The notes below the pieces were generated by a model. That model saw only the letters and a list, made by a program, of their open reading frames with translations, was not told where the DNA came from and did not search any database. Shown piece by piece: positions 36,195 through 47,604 of a stretch of 64,000 nucleotides of DNA. The translations under genes and the position numbers were made by a program. Every line of letters starts with the position of its first letter. Position 1 is the first letter of the stretch. Source of the stretch: Adineta vaga. Taxonomy: Eukaryota > Rotifera. Location of the stretch: NCBI GenBank assembly GCA_021613535.1, contig CP075492.1, positions 8,308,001 through 8,372,000 of the forward strand, given 5' to 3'.

Positions 36195-37021
36195 AATAAT
36201 ATAACTATCTTTTCGTTCGTCACGATGATAAAGTTGGTATTTTACGGAGAGATGAATGTTTTTGGATTTTTTTAATGCTAAACGACAACTTTATATATTT
36301 TGATGTGATTCTATATAATTTAATATTTTCATAATTCCTATTAGCAGAATACTTTTGTTAATCGGGTAGTTGTATATGTGCACAGAAATGTTACATTCTA
36401 TGAAAGTTAAATAAGAGAAACCGAATGATAAAACTTTTGAAAATTGAACTGTTTGTTTGTCTTGTGTTTTAACTTCAATAAAAAGCAATGAACTATCATG
36501 TAAATGAAGCATTTTAGCATCTCTTGCATATTATCAGACATTATTTGTTAGTAATTTAGAAAATAATGAAACTTTTCTGAGTAAACGGTTTTCTGTAGAA
36601 CTCATTGTCGTATTTTACCGAAAAATACTTCTACTACTACTACTACTACTGTGCTGTCTGTCACGTCATATTAATAGATTATTCATACATAGTATGTATC
36701 GAAAGAAATCATTGGCTATGTGTTACCAATGATTGCAATGAATAATAGAATTAAGAAATTAACTACTATAAAAGTTTGATTATGTTTATTTTATCAATCC
36801 CTTTCTTTTCTTATTAAAAATCGAGTCTAAAATATGATAATATTCCGAAACTATTAGTGTCCTCTATATGAATAAGAAAAAGTAAACGCATAGTGGTGGT
36901 CGAAATCCTTATTTTTCATCGTCGCTACTATCAAGGCTAATCATTTGTTTAGTTTTGATCAAATCATTTGTAGAATGTTATATATGTAGTATTGTGTTCG
37001 AATCTTTTCATCTAATTACAA
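36195..37021. other. Divergent intergenic region
   Basis: About 830 bases between the divergently transcribed cyclotransferase-like gene and MRPL3; it should hold both promoters. A (TAC)n microsatellite lies at about 36629-36650. No exon seen. Confidence 0.6.
36629..36650. repeat. (TAC)n microsatellite
   Basis: Seven CTA/TAC units read directly, in non-coding DNA upstream of MRPL3. Confidence 0.85.
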
Positions 37022-38403
37022 ATGAATCGTGCATTACAAACAATATGTACTCGTTTACTTACCCGTCCTCTTCTTCCAGTTACAAATATGAATTTCATTC
37101 CATGTGCTGGAATTCGACATCACAAACTTACTGATCAAGAAATGAGATTACGATATAAAAAACTTCATTGGCATAAATTTTATGATGATAAATGGGTTCA
37201 ACGACGTGGAGGCGGGTTGGTCTGTTTAATTCGAATATATTTGAAATGACTAATTCTAATTTCTATTACATTTCTAGATGGGATGAAAAAATTACTCCAG
37301 AAAATCTTTCTTTCATGCAAGAAGTTGTTTACGATACATATAGTAATCAAGAAAGTCCATTAAAAGATGGTCCATGGAAACATGGCGACAACAAATCCTG
37401 AAACAATTCGCACTGGTGTCATTGGACTTAAATTAGGAACATTACCACAATGGGATAGAAAGGGTAACAAATTCTATGTTACATTAGTTCAAGTATGATT
37501 TAACGATAACAAATAAAAAAGAGATGTATTTTTTAATGAATACTTTAGATTATTGATAATCATGTTATTAATTATACTCCACCTGAGATGATTAATTTTC
37601 GAACATTATTTACTACTCGTCCATTACGTCGTGATTTACATGGTAAAGTTGGTATGATAGTTGTTGGTGCCTTATCGTCTGATCCTAGAAAATTTACTCG
37701 TGCATATAATGGTTTATTTGAACAAGCTGGTGTCCCACCTAAACGTAAACTTTCTCGCTTTTTTATTACACCGAATAGTGTAATTAAACCTGGTACACCT
37801 CTCTATGCAACTCATTTTCGTTGTGGAGATTATGTCGATGTTCAAGCACGTTCTATAGATTATGGTTTTCAGGTAAGAATATCATTTCCATTCTATAGAA
37901 AAATTCAATAGGAGGAATAAATTTTGCAGGGTGCTATGCGTCGATATGGTTTTCGCGGTGGTCCTAGTGATAAATATGGTGCAACCAAATTTCATCGTAA
38001 ACGTGGTACTGTTGGTTCTGGTCGTAAACATAAAATTCTACCTGGAACACGAATGCCTGGTTTTATGGGTAACAAATTAGTCATGATGAAAGGTTTAAAA
38101 GTTTGGCGAATAAATACAAAATACAATGTTCTCTATTTAATGGGTCCAGCGGTACCTGGACCTAATCATGGTTACATGCGTATACAAGATTCAACACTAT
38201 ATGAACGAAGACAAAAATTAACTAACGATGATCATCCACCATTTCCAACCTATTTTCCCGAAGATGGAAAAGTTTTACAAGAAGAAATATTTGCCGATGA
38301 TATTTATCGTTTTGATCAACCAACATTAACATTAGATGATGTACAAATATCTCCGTTAACAAGTCGTCGAACAGCAGCTAAAACTGCACAAAAGAAAAAA
38401 TGA
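37022..38403 (+). CDS. MRPL3: Mitochondrial ribosomal protein L3 (uL3m), with internal frame break
   Basis: A large-subunit mitoribosome protein. Exons: 37022-37215, 37278-37492, 37549-37872, 37930-38403. The N-terminus is an Arg-rich mitochondrial presequence (MNRALQTICTRLLTRPL). Family blocks: GVIGLKLGTLPQWDRKGN, RAYNGLFEQAGVPPKRKL, YGFRGGPSDKYGATKFHRK, then RMPGFMGNKLVMMKGLKVW and FPTYFPEDG. In exon 2 the frame ending SPLKDGPWKHG reaches a TGA at 37399-37401. The conserved continuation (TTNPETIRTGVIGLKLG) is in the +1 frame. One extra A in the AAA at 37378-37380 explains it; no AG acceptor is available for an intron. Either a damaged copy, an assembly error, or a +1 recoding site. RPL37A follows 157 bases downstream on the same strand. 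Confidence 0.9.
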
Positions 38404-38559
38404 GTTTTGTTTGATTTTATTTGTACAGAAGAGAGAAACTAGAATGTTGTACTACATAGAATCAGTTATTTTCTTTCATTCTATTAAGTTTGTTTGTTTG
38501 GTTTTCAGATCGAACAGATTTCTCTATCAACTTTCGTTCGATAATAATCTTCTTCTTCA

Positions 38560-38898
38560 ATGGCTAAACGAACTAAAAAAGTCGGTATTGTTGGAAAATA
38601 TGGCACACGGTAAATGAAACTATATTTCTTTTCAATAACAAAAAACAAATCTTTTTCTTATCTGATTAGTTATGGTGCGTCATTACGTAAAATGGTTAAA
38701 AAAATGGAAGTTACACAACATTCGAAATATACATGTTCGTTTTGTGGCAAAGACAACATGAAACGATCTTGTGTTGGCATTTGGAAATGTCGTTCATGTC
38801 AAAAGACAGTTGCCGGTGGTGCATATGTCTATTCAACATCAACAGCAGCTGCTGTTCGTTCAGCTGTACGTCGTTTACGTGATATGCGTGAACAATAA
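38560..38898 (+). CDS. RPL37A: 60S ribosomal protein L37a (eL43)
   Basis: A zinc-ribbon protein of the cytosolic large ribosomal subunit. Two exons, 38560-38609 and 38670-38898, give 92 residues, the usual family length. It starts [17 protein letters not shown], then [17 protein letters not shown]. The four zinc-binding cysteines are in [11 protein letters not shown] and WKCRSCQKT. It ends [10 protein letters not shown]. Intact. A T-rich tract ending in TTTTCAG at about 38508, some 50 bases before the ATG, is a likely 5' UTR intron or spliced-leader acceptor. Confidence 0.97.
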
Positions 38899-39092
38899 AT
38901 ACATCATTTATTTAAATTTTGTTCGTTTTGATCACAATGAACAGTTTTGAGGAAAATAAGAAGAAAAATAAATAAAGTGTTGAAACATCACACCAAAAAA
39001 CGATTTTCATTTTCTTCACAAAGAATTTATATCAGATAATAACTCTTCTTGCTTACAAAACAAAGCTGTACATCACTATTTATGTAGTTTTT

Positions 39093-40508
39093 CTAAATAC
39101 GATACATTGTTTCAATGGAACGTGCAAGATCTAATCGGTTTAGCCTATTCGAAGAGACAACTGAATGGAGTTCGGCAACGGTTGGTGGAGGTGATGTACA
39201 ATTACACCAAGTAGACATAACTCTACCGGCAGGATATTGAAGACTTTGGGATAACCAGTGTTCAATTTCTGATTCGTTGATTCCAGTTAATCGTGCAAAT
39301 TCGACCCATTTCAATGATCGATTCTGCTGTTGATAAGGCATGGAATTTGTACGATAGATTGAACCTATATTTAAATGATGATAGAAAATAATAGAAGATT
39401 AGATGACTGATTAATTTACTCATTTTAGAAAGTGGTTTTGGAATTTGACTGTCTTTACTTAGCTCTTTAATAATTAACATGCGTAAATTAGAATCCATTT
39501 TTTCGATTAATGTTTCACGAGCTAATGGAAGTAGAGTTTTCCCATTCGTTTGATCTTCATCATTGGTATGTGTATCATCGGTAATTATATCAACTTTATC
39601 AGCAAATGAAACACGACGTTTAATTTTATCACATGTACTACTCGTTGGTGGTACGTTCTCGTTCACGTCTACTGAAACAACTGGTTCAGACGTATCGACA
39701 ACATTAGGATCAGTAACTATTTGTGGTGGTTGTTCTAGTTCACTGGGTATCTTTTTCACATGTCGTTCAATAACTAAACAAATTCGATTTCATTTCATTT
39801 ATGAAAAACATTACAACTTACGTGATCGACTACTAGGTGATAGAAATATTCGGCAAGCATCTTCAAGATTTAATCGATGTGCTTGAAGAATATCCGTGGC
39901 ATTTGGGTTTAACTTTTGAAACACGCCCATTTCCAATTGATCAACTAAATAAATGTTGGAAAGATCGATTATATTAAATTCGATTCTTTGGCTTTACCTA
40001 TAGTAGCATACATCATTTGTAGAAATTCAGCATTTTCTTTCCATAGATCACGTTCTCGTGCAACGAATGTTAATCGTTGATCTGATGTAAGAAATTTTCG
40101 AACTAATTGAGGTTCTTCAACTGATAATTGAGTAATTCTATCTTGAATTGGACGTTTTTGTTCATCATCTGTTTCTTGAATAAGATTGAGAAAAGCATTA
40201 CGAAAATAACAGAGTTCATCAACCATAGACAATATTTTATCCAAAGACATATCCGATGGTTGTTGTTTGGATAAATCAATATCATTTAGATAATCTTCAA
40301 TATTGATATTTTCAATAATTCGTGAACAGATCATATTCAATTTCGAACGAATCTGTTCTTGTTCTCGAACTAATGCATTGATTTGTTCTTGTTGTGGATC
40401 GAGAGTTTCTTCATCCGACAAATTTTTTCGTCCTTTTTTCTTCGATGCAGCAGAATCTTTTCTTTTGCCATGAGCTTTTTTTCCAGCTGATAAAGATCGC
40501 ATCGGCAT
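39093..40508 (-). CDS. Death-domain protein with coiled N-terminal region
   Basis: Four exons from ATG 40508 (MPMRSLSAGKKAHGK). The N-terminus is Lys-rich and nuclear-signal-like, followed by a helical region (QEQINALVREQEQIRSKLN; LCYFRNAFLNLIQE). The middle is low complexity with RRVSFADKVDI, which resembles a PP1-docking RVxF motif. The C-terminal ~80 residues look like a Death domain: WVEFARLTGINESEIEHWL, then a gap and LDLARSIETMYRI. Such domains mediate homotypic assembly in apoptosis or immune signalling. No other known domain; the full-length family is not recognised. Opposite strand to RPL37A, tail-to-tail, about 195 bases apart. Confidence 0.6.
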
Positions 40509-41525
40509 ACTGAGTAAGATCAAATATCGATCTTTTCTTTTCACCTCTATTGTAGTTAACTGTCGAGTAAAAAACAACTCAGATTCATCCGAAACTTTTT
40601 AATTTTATGAAGAACGAGAAGAGAGAGAGAAAAGGTAATAAAAATTTGATTCTATAACTTTATGTCGATGTTTGTGTATATATTTGAACAATGCATGTCT
40701 CTGATTTTAATGAGAAAAAAATGTCGAGAATCGAAGAGAAAAAAGAAATCGAAGAGAAAAATAGTTGATAGATCCTCACAAAAATAGTAATCATTATACA
40801 CTTGTTTTAGTAAACAAAGTATGGATTCATCGATCGGACAATTCAAATGAAAAAGAAATTGTCAATTATTTATACATGAGAAAATTTTTGAAACCGGTGT
40901 CTCAAATGTATTGACGAAAGAAAAGTTGAATAAAACATGATGTAATAGTACACGTACAATTGTCACTTAGAAACTACTGTTATAAACGATTGTAAATCAA
41001 GAGAAACGAGAATTTGTAAGGAGATTATATTGCAACGTCAATTGACTTGACATTATAAAAAAAATTATCTTCGTCAACCACTAAAATAAAATCGACGAAC
41101 TGTATTTGATGTTGTTATTGTCAAATTTTTTGACCATCTGTTTATATTTAAACAAGAAAAGTAGCAATTATGTTCTCCAGTAAATAGAACTTATACGCCA
41201 TCAGATGGTCATAAGAGAGAGAGAGAGAACAAAAAAGTTCAATCCTTATTAATAGTAAGTATAAGAGTTCTTAATTCTTCGTCGTCGTTTCTTATCTAAC
41301 AAATGAAGAAATCTGAACAGATTTGATTTTTCAAATGCAGTTTTAAGTTTACAATAAAATCTTCGCAGTTTCAATTCGAACATAAATGCACGCCATCTAC
41401 GATTAAAAAAACTTTCTTTTTTGCAATGTTTCTCATATTGTTTATTTAATCCGTCGTAGCTGCGGTTGCATGCATCCCCAAATTCTCTCCTTTTTTCTTT
41501 TCTCGATCGAGCTTTATATCTAGAT
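40509..41525. other. Divergent intergenic region
   Basis: About 1 kb between the divergent death-domain and CEP112 genes. AT-rich, with a short GA run near 41217-41229. No exon recognised; both promoters should lie here. Confidence 0.6.
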
Positions 41526-44500
41526 ATGACTTCATTATTGATCGGTGAACAAGAAGAAAGTTTATTCCTTCTTCATGAACAACCACCTACAATTCTTCAA
41601 CAATCCGAAAGTTTAGATGGGATTAAATCGATTCAACATCTACTCTCAGCATCAACGTCATTAACATCAACCACATTACCCAATTTAGCACAGTACTCTC
41701 TCCGTCCCTCGACTTCTTCTCATGAAGTTATTCCACCACCTGTAAGATTTTCTTCAAATCAATCTCGATATTCGAATTCCAATGAAGTTGATTCGTTCGT
41801 TCGACAATTCGAACGACGTTTGGATGAACATCGACATCTTTTACAAAAAGATTATGATCGAAAAATTCAACAAATGATCGAAAGTAAAAACAATGAATTC
41901 GATTCTTTAAAACTTCGTTATGAAAATAAATTACACGAACTCGAAGAATCGAATAGACAATTGGAAATTCAATCGGGTCAAATCGTTGAAGAAAACAAAC
42001 GATTAAAAATCGAATTAGAACATAAAAAACAACAACATAAAATTGAATTAGTAAGAAAACACTTTTGCAAGGAAAACTATTCTTCTTATTTTTTTTCTCT
42101 TCAGACAAGTTTACAACAACATTCAAAAGAATCAGAAACGGATACAGAACGTAAACTTCATGAATTAAAAATTTTTCATGAAACTGAAAAACAAGAAATG
42201 AAACGTTTGCATTCACGAACATATCAAGATCTATTAGACGAAACAAATCAAGTAAAATCCTATCTCAGGTCGATTGAAACGGATCCGTTAGCAGTACATT
42301 TTCGGAATGTAAACTGTTGCTATACGGCTATGTACCGAATCAGAACGGATCGTATTACTGTATCCGCTACTACAGCTAGTATACGTTTCGTTTTGATATC
42401 GTAAATGACCGTATATGGACTGTATCGTTCGACCTGTGATTGAGATCAAACATGTTTTCATCGGATATACTTGTTATTCTTTTAGCGTTTGAAAAAAATG
42501 GAAAATGAATATAAATATCAACAATCAAATAATGAATCAACAATTGAAGAAATGGAAAAACGTATGATTGATTTACGATCGAATATTGAACATTTACAAC
42601 AACTTAAACAAAAACTTGATGATGAAAAAATTCAATTGATCAAAACGAATGAAAAACTACAATTACAAGTATGATTAAAATTTAATCTCATCATGCTTTG
42701 AAAGAATAACAAAACGTTGTAATTAACGTTACGTTTTATTTGATCAGAAACCATACAAGTAATGATTTGTAACGAACGATTAATTCTAGTCAAATCACAC
42801 GTGTTTATACCTCGATCGATCATGAAAGTGTCATACTTTGTATTATGATGTGTGCCATCTTTGAATGGATCAAAATGAATCAATAACTGAAAACATAAGG
42901 AGTCTGCTGTTGAATTCTCTGATAAAAGATAACCTTTGTTTGACTTTGAGATATACTCTTCAAACTTCTCATAAAAACCTTTCAGTTAATTAAGTACAAA
43001 TCCGAGTTCAGTTCGTAACATTTTCTTCCCGACGGGCGCATTACTTCTCACACAATAGCGTTGAATGTCTTGTTCAAGGTTTTCTTCGTGATTATATAAA
43101 CATTTCAAATTGTTCTTAAGGTTCAAGATTTAACAAATAAACAACGTTATCTTGATCGTGACCATGCAGATAAAAGTCAACGTTATGAAAATGAATTAAA
43201 ATCGGTTCGTACTCGTTGTCAATCAAGTATTGATTTATTAGAAAAAGAAAATGATATGATAAAAACGAAGTCCTCAAAAACAATCGATGAATTAGAAAAG
43301 AAATTGCTAACTATAACGGAAAAATTTCATGAATTAGAAATCATTTTTGAGAAAAAAACTTTCGAACAACAAGAAACTTTTCATAAAAATTTCAAACAAT
43401 GTGAACATGAATATGAAAAGAAAATTCAACTCATAAATGAAGAACATCGTGAACAATTAGAAAAAGAATTACAACGACAAAAAAATCAAATGCAAATCAA
43501 TTTAGAAAATCAGGTAAATTTCATTCGGTGAAAAATTCGGGTTTTATTTTCGACTTCGAATTGTTTAGATGCAAGAAATGAATGATCAAGCACGAGAAAA
43601 TGAACAACAATTAATCGAAAAAATCAAAATGGAATATGAACAGTTACTACAACAGTTTGTTTTTCGTACCTCACAAAGGAAAACGATGATTGAATTCTAT
43701 TTTAGAAATGAAGCCTTGCTACGAACTAATTTTAATAAAGAACTTGAAGAAACAAAACGTCGATATGAACAAACGATTGGAAAAAAAGATGAAAAAATGA
43801 AAACTGATTTACAAGATATGAGTAAATTATCGGGAGAAGTCAAAGTTAAATATGAAAATGAAAAACAAAAGGTTTGTATAGATACAAAATGACTTGCAAA
43901 ACGTCAATATGTCCTTAAAAATATATTCTAGCTAAGCCCCAGGTCACGACTCATGCTAATCATGAGTACTATTTTTAATGAGCTGTCAAAGAGTCATTAT
44001 TCAGAAACGAGATTCTTTATATTAATAGAAACCAACGTGTTAGATCTTTTTTTTTCTTGTATATAGATTATCAATGAATATGATGAATTCATTCGTAAAC
44101 TTGAAAAACAGTTTTCTCAAAGAGCTGATGAATATGAAAACCGTATTGAATCCTTGATATCAACTACGAATAAACAACTGAAATCTATTGAAGGTTTGTC
44201 TCATCACAAATTTCTTATTTGCACCTGTCAGAATTCCATCTAGATGAATTTGAAGTTCGAAATGATAAACAAGAATCAATGATAAATGAACAACAAAAAC
44301 TTATTGCAAAACTTGAAGATGAAAAAATTCATTCGAAAATCTTACATGAGAAACAAACGAAAATCTTCAATGAACAGCATCTACGCGAAAAAAATGAAAT
44401 GAAGTCAGTAAGTATTCTATTACACCTTTCTGAATCATCGTTATCTATGATTAACTCGTAAAAGTAAACTAAAGATCGTATCTTGTCCTTGACGATGATC

Positions 44501-44956
44501 TACAAGAAAAAATACTTTATCTATTTTCAACCTCAATGATGTCATATTGTCCTGCTTTTCTTTCCATAGGAAATTCGATGTTAGAAAACAAAACCAAGAA
44601 CTTAGTCCAACTGTCTTGATTTGAAAAAAAAATTCTTTATTTCATTTTAGCAATCAGAATTATATATGAAAAAATTCGAGAAAAATTTCAATCTTTTAAA
44701 ATTAAAAAATGATCAATTAGAACGTAAAATAACTCATTTAAATGAACAACATAAACATGAATTACTTGAATCTCGTTTATCTCATGAAAATAAAATCAAA
44801 GATCTTCTTTCACATGATGTTCGACTCGATTTAGAAAATACAATCTATTCATTAAAACAACAAGTCATTTATTTACAACAACGTATTTCTTTTCTTCAAA
44901 AAGAACTTCAACAGTATATTCAACAATACGGTCATCGACCATCTTCCCATTCATAG
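41526..44956 (+). CDS. CEP112: CEP112-like centrosomal coiled-coil protein
   Basis: A long coiled-coil protein of about ten exons. ATG 41526 gives MTSLLIGEQEESLF and a Ser/Thr-rich, probably disordered head (about 100 residues). Near-continuous Glu/Lys/Gln heptad sequence follows (DSFVRQFERRLDEHRHLLQK; ELEESNRQLEIQSGQIVEEN; EKQFSQRADEYENRIESL). The C-terminus is the best family marker: KLKNDQLERKITHLNEQHKH, LLSHDVRLDLENTIYSLKQQ, then QRISFLQKELQQY, which matches the end of vertebrate CEP112 (LEDTI-SLK...LQKR...LQEEL). Two short introns (42051-42104 and 43655-43705) are multiples of three without stops. Introns near 42249-42485 and 42671-43120 are less AT-rich than the rest. Confidence 0.78.
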
Positions 44957-45547
44957 GGAAGAAATAAGAAATAAATTTACGAGTTCCTTTTATGTGATAT
45001 AATAATCTCAGGTTTGCACTCTCTTTTTTTTGTCATTCTTTCGTTGTGTGCTTTCAAATAAAAACAGCTTGTTATAGAGATCGTACATGTACAATCTTTT
45101 CTTTTCTTTGAAGTTTTACATATACATTCGTGTGTTTTCTATTTTCATTTGACCAGTTGAAATAAAGATCGTGCGTAACCACACACATATACATAAACAT
45201 CTTCTTGTTTTATTTCTCTCTCTCTCTCTTCTCTTGCAGTCTAATACAACTTGTTTCGTTTCCTTTGTATTAGTTTCTATGGTGTTCTACTTTCTACTTA
45301 TTTTTGATGGCGTACATGAGAACAGCCTTTTTCTTTTCTTTCTTTCTTTCTTTCTTTCTTTCTTTCCTTTCCGTCTTCTTTTCATATCGACAAATGTGTG
45401 TACGAGAACACCTACATTTTCTTTCTATTTATGATGCGTGTAGAATGACGACAGCAGTTTTTGTCATATAAAGAAAAAAAAGAAAAACTGATGTTATACG
45501 ATTTAGTCTTGATAAAAATAATTCTTCTTTTCTAGATTGTTTCATCA
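44957..45547. other. Intergenic region with pyrimidine repeats
   Basis: Holds the CEP112 3' end and the ELOVL6 5' region. CT-rich tracts and a (CTTT)n microsatellite at about 45331-45367. A CTAG acceptor-like site near 45536, just before the ELOVL6 ATG, suggests a 5' UTR intron. Confidence 0.6.
45331..45367. repeat. (CTTT)n microsatellite
   Basis: Repeated TTTC units read directly from the sequence, upstream of ELOVL6. Confidence 0.85.
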
Positions 45548-46633
45548 ATGGAAGTTTTCGAAGCAATCTATCGAAATCCGATCGTACAAGAATATTTGAA
45601 TCCGAAACAATTTCAAATAACATCATGGGTACGTGATCCAGTTGGTATTTATCATCCATTGGTTTTTGATTTCGAAAAAAAATTCTTCGATAAAACATAT
45701 GCTCGTCATATTTATGAATGGATGAATAAATGGTGGTGGTTGAGTATTGTTTACTCGATTATCTATGTGGGATTAATTTATTATGGTCGATCATTAATGG
45801 AAAAACGTGAACCATATCAAATACGTGGTGCATTGATTCTTTGGAATGTGTCCTTGGCTTTATTTAGTATTTTTGGAATGATACGTTGTGTACCAGAAAT
45901 GATCTTTGCTTTAGATAAAAGAGGATTACAATATACTATTTGTGACAATTCTAATATTTATGGTGTAACTGGATTTTGGTAAGAAAAAGAAAGTCTGTCT
46001 CCTCATCTATTATAATTGAGTTTGCATTAGGATCACAATATTTTGTATTTCAAAAGTTCCAGAACTTATTGATACATTATTTATTGTACTTCGAAAACAA
46101 AAACTAATCTTTCTCCATTGGTTTCATCATGCTACTGTTTTGATCTATGCTTGGTATAGGTAAGATTTTCCTATAAATATTCTTTTCTCTTGATATAACA
46201 TCATCTTTTCAATAGTTATCATGATTGGACAGCAAGTGGACGTTGGTTTGTTTTTATGAATTACAGTGTTCATGGTAAATCTTGAAAGAAATACTGATTT
46301 GATTTCTTTAAATAACTATTCTTTATTTTAGCATTAATGTATACATATTATGCATTTCGTGCAATGAAATTTCACATTCCAAAATGGATCTCAGTAACAG
46401 TAACAATGTTTCAATTATCCCAGATGGTTGTCGGATGTTTTGTTAACTATAAAGCCTATGTTTACAAACAAAATGGTGCCTCATGTACGGTAGCTTATTC
46501 GAATATATTCTGGTCATTCGTTATGTATGCTGTTTATTTCGGTTTATTTCTACATTTCTTTTTCGTATCATATTTATGGAAAAAACCCACTCCAAAATTA
46601 AACATTGAAAATGAACGCAAAAAGAACAAATAA
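45548..46633 (+). CDS. ELOVL6: Very-long-chain fatty acid elongase, ELOVL6-like
   Basis: An ER multi-pass condensing enzyme (3-ketoacyl-CoA synthase) that adds two carbons to acyl-CoA, with the ELOVL3/6 type elongating C12-C16 chains. Four exons from ATG 45548. The first encodes TM1-2 and [19 protein letters not shown]. The next has [20 protein letters not shown], then the catalytic histidine box HWFHHATVL (HxxHH, near 46114-46128). [20 protein letters not shown] and [13 protein letters not shown] match ELOVL6. The last exon ends in a Lys-rich tail (ENERKKNK), as in ER-retained members. The frame is intact at every junction. Confidence 0.93.
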
Positions 46634-46861
46634 AATTTCGGAACACTGGAGATTTAGCTTAATTTCATTTTTATGTCTTTATTGTTGTTCATGTTCTTGT
46701 TGTTGCTCTCTTGGTGTTCAACAAATAAAAGCAAAAGAAAGATCAGGTAGTTTATCAGATGAAAATAAACATTATACTTTTATATGAAAGTAAAAACAAC
46801 AAAAAAATCAGAAGCAAAATAAAGGTCGATATGTTGTTATCTATTTCATCATTTTTATTTT

Positions 46862-46967
46862 ACCTGAGGAAGAAAAAAAGGATTTGGTCCCTATGAGGAT
46901 CGAACTCATGACCTCCGCGTTATTAGCACGGCGCTCTAACCAGCTGAGCTAAGGGACCGATGTCATT
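46862..46967. repeat. Duplicated segment, copy 1 (tRNA-Ile plus flanks)
   Basis: About 106 bases, near-identical to 55006-55110. The identity covers the tRNA gene, 24 bases on its 3' side (including a T-run Pol III terminator, 7 T here) and 9 bases on its 5' side. Sequence diverges abruptly outside. Confidence 0.9.
46886..46958 (-). tRNA. tRNA-Ile (anticodon AAT), copy 1
   Basis: A 73-base cloverleaf on the minus strand without an intron. The acceptor stem GGTCCCT pairs with AGGGACC. D-arm and A box: TAGCTCAGCTGG. The anticodon stem CCGTG/CGCGG frames the loop CTAATAA, with AAT at the anticodon, reading isoleucine codons after A-to-I editing. The T-arm TGAGTTCGATCCTCA contains the B box. CCA is not encoded, as in eukaryotes. 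A run of seven T just downstream on the minus strand is the expected Pol III terminator. Confidence 0.97.
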
Positions 46968-47604
46968 GAATTAGAAAATTAATAAATATATATTATTAAT
47001 CCCTTTTTATTACGAGTTATAACTCTGATCTACGTTTAATACGAAATTACAAAAGTCACGTATAACATTAAAATAATATGAAAGATACGTGTTGATATAT
47101 AAAAGATGTCAGTCCCTCCTTACTCCATCGTATACTATAACATTTCTCATGAGAAGCATTTACTTGACAATGGATTATCATGATAGTAGAAATCTATTCA
47201 TAAGATTATGAGAATTCAATCGATCATTTGTTATTCCTGGTGACATTGATATTTATTCAATTCATTAATAAACAATAATATGATACACATTGAATCATTT
47301 AAAAAAGAAAAGAAGCGCGCCGAACTGTTGGATTTCAATGGACGGATAAGACATTGAAACAAAAAACCGGCAATGAATACAAAAAGAAAACAAATCAGAG
47401 TTACACCTGAGACAGAAAAATCACACAAACAAACAAACAAACAGACAAAGATCTACTAAACTATCAAGAAGAAGAAGAAGAAGAAGAAGAGGCAATTCAA
47501 TGAATAAGAATCTATCAAAAGAGAAAAATATATAATTGTGTATTCACATGAAAACATAAATTCATCTTGATCAGAAATCAAAGAAAAACGACATAATCGA
47601 TGAT
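46959..47604. other. Intergenic region
   Basis: Between tRNA-Ile copy 1 and the 3' end of the CEP152-like gene. AT-rich; (GAA)n microsatellite at 47466-47491; no exon recognised. Confidence 0.6.
47466..47491. repeat. (GAA)n microsatellite
   Basis: Eight GAA units read directly, just beyond the stop of the CEP152-like gene. Confidence 0.85.

Noticed and set aside
41728-42246. Long minus-strand frame opposite CEP112
   Set aside because: Antisense shadow of the coiled-coil coding sequence, whose codon use leaves the opposite strand open.
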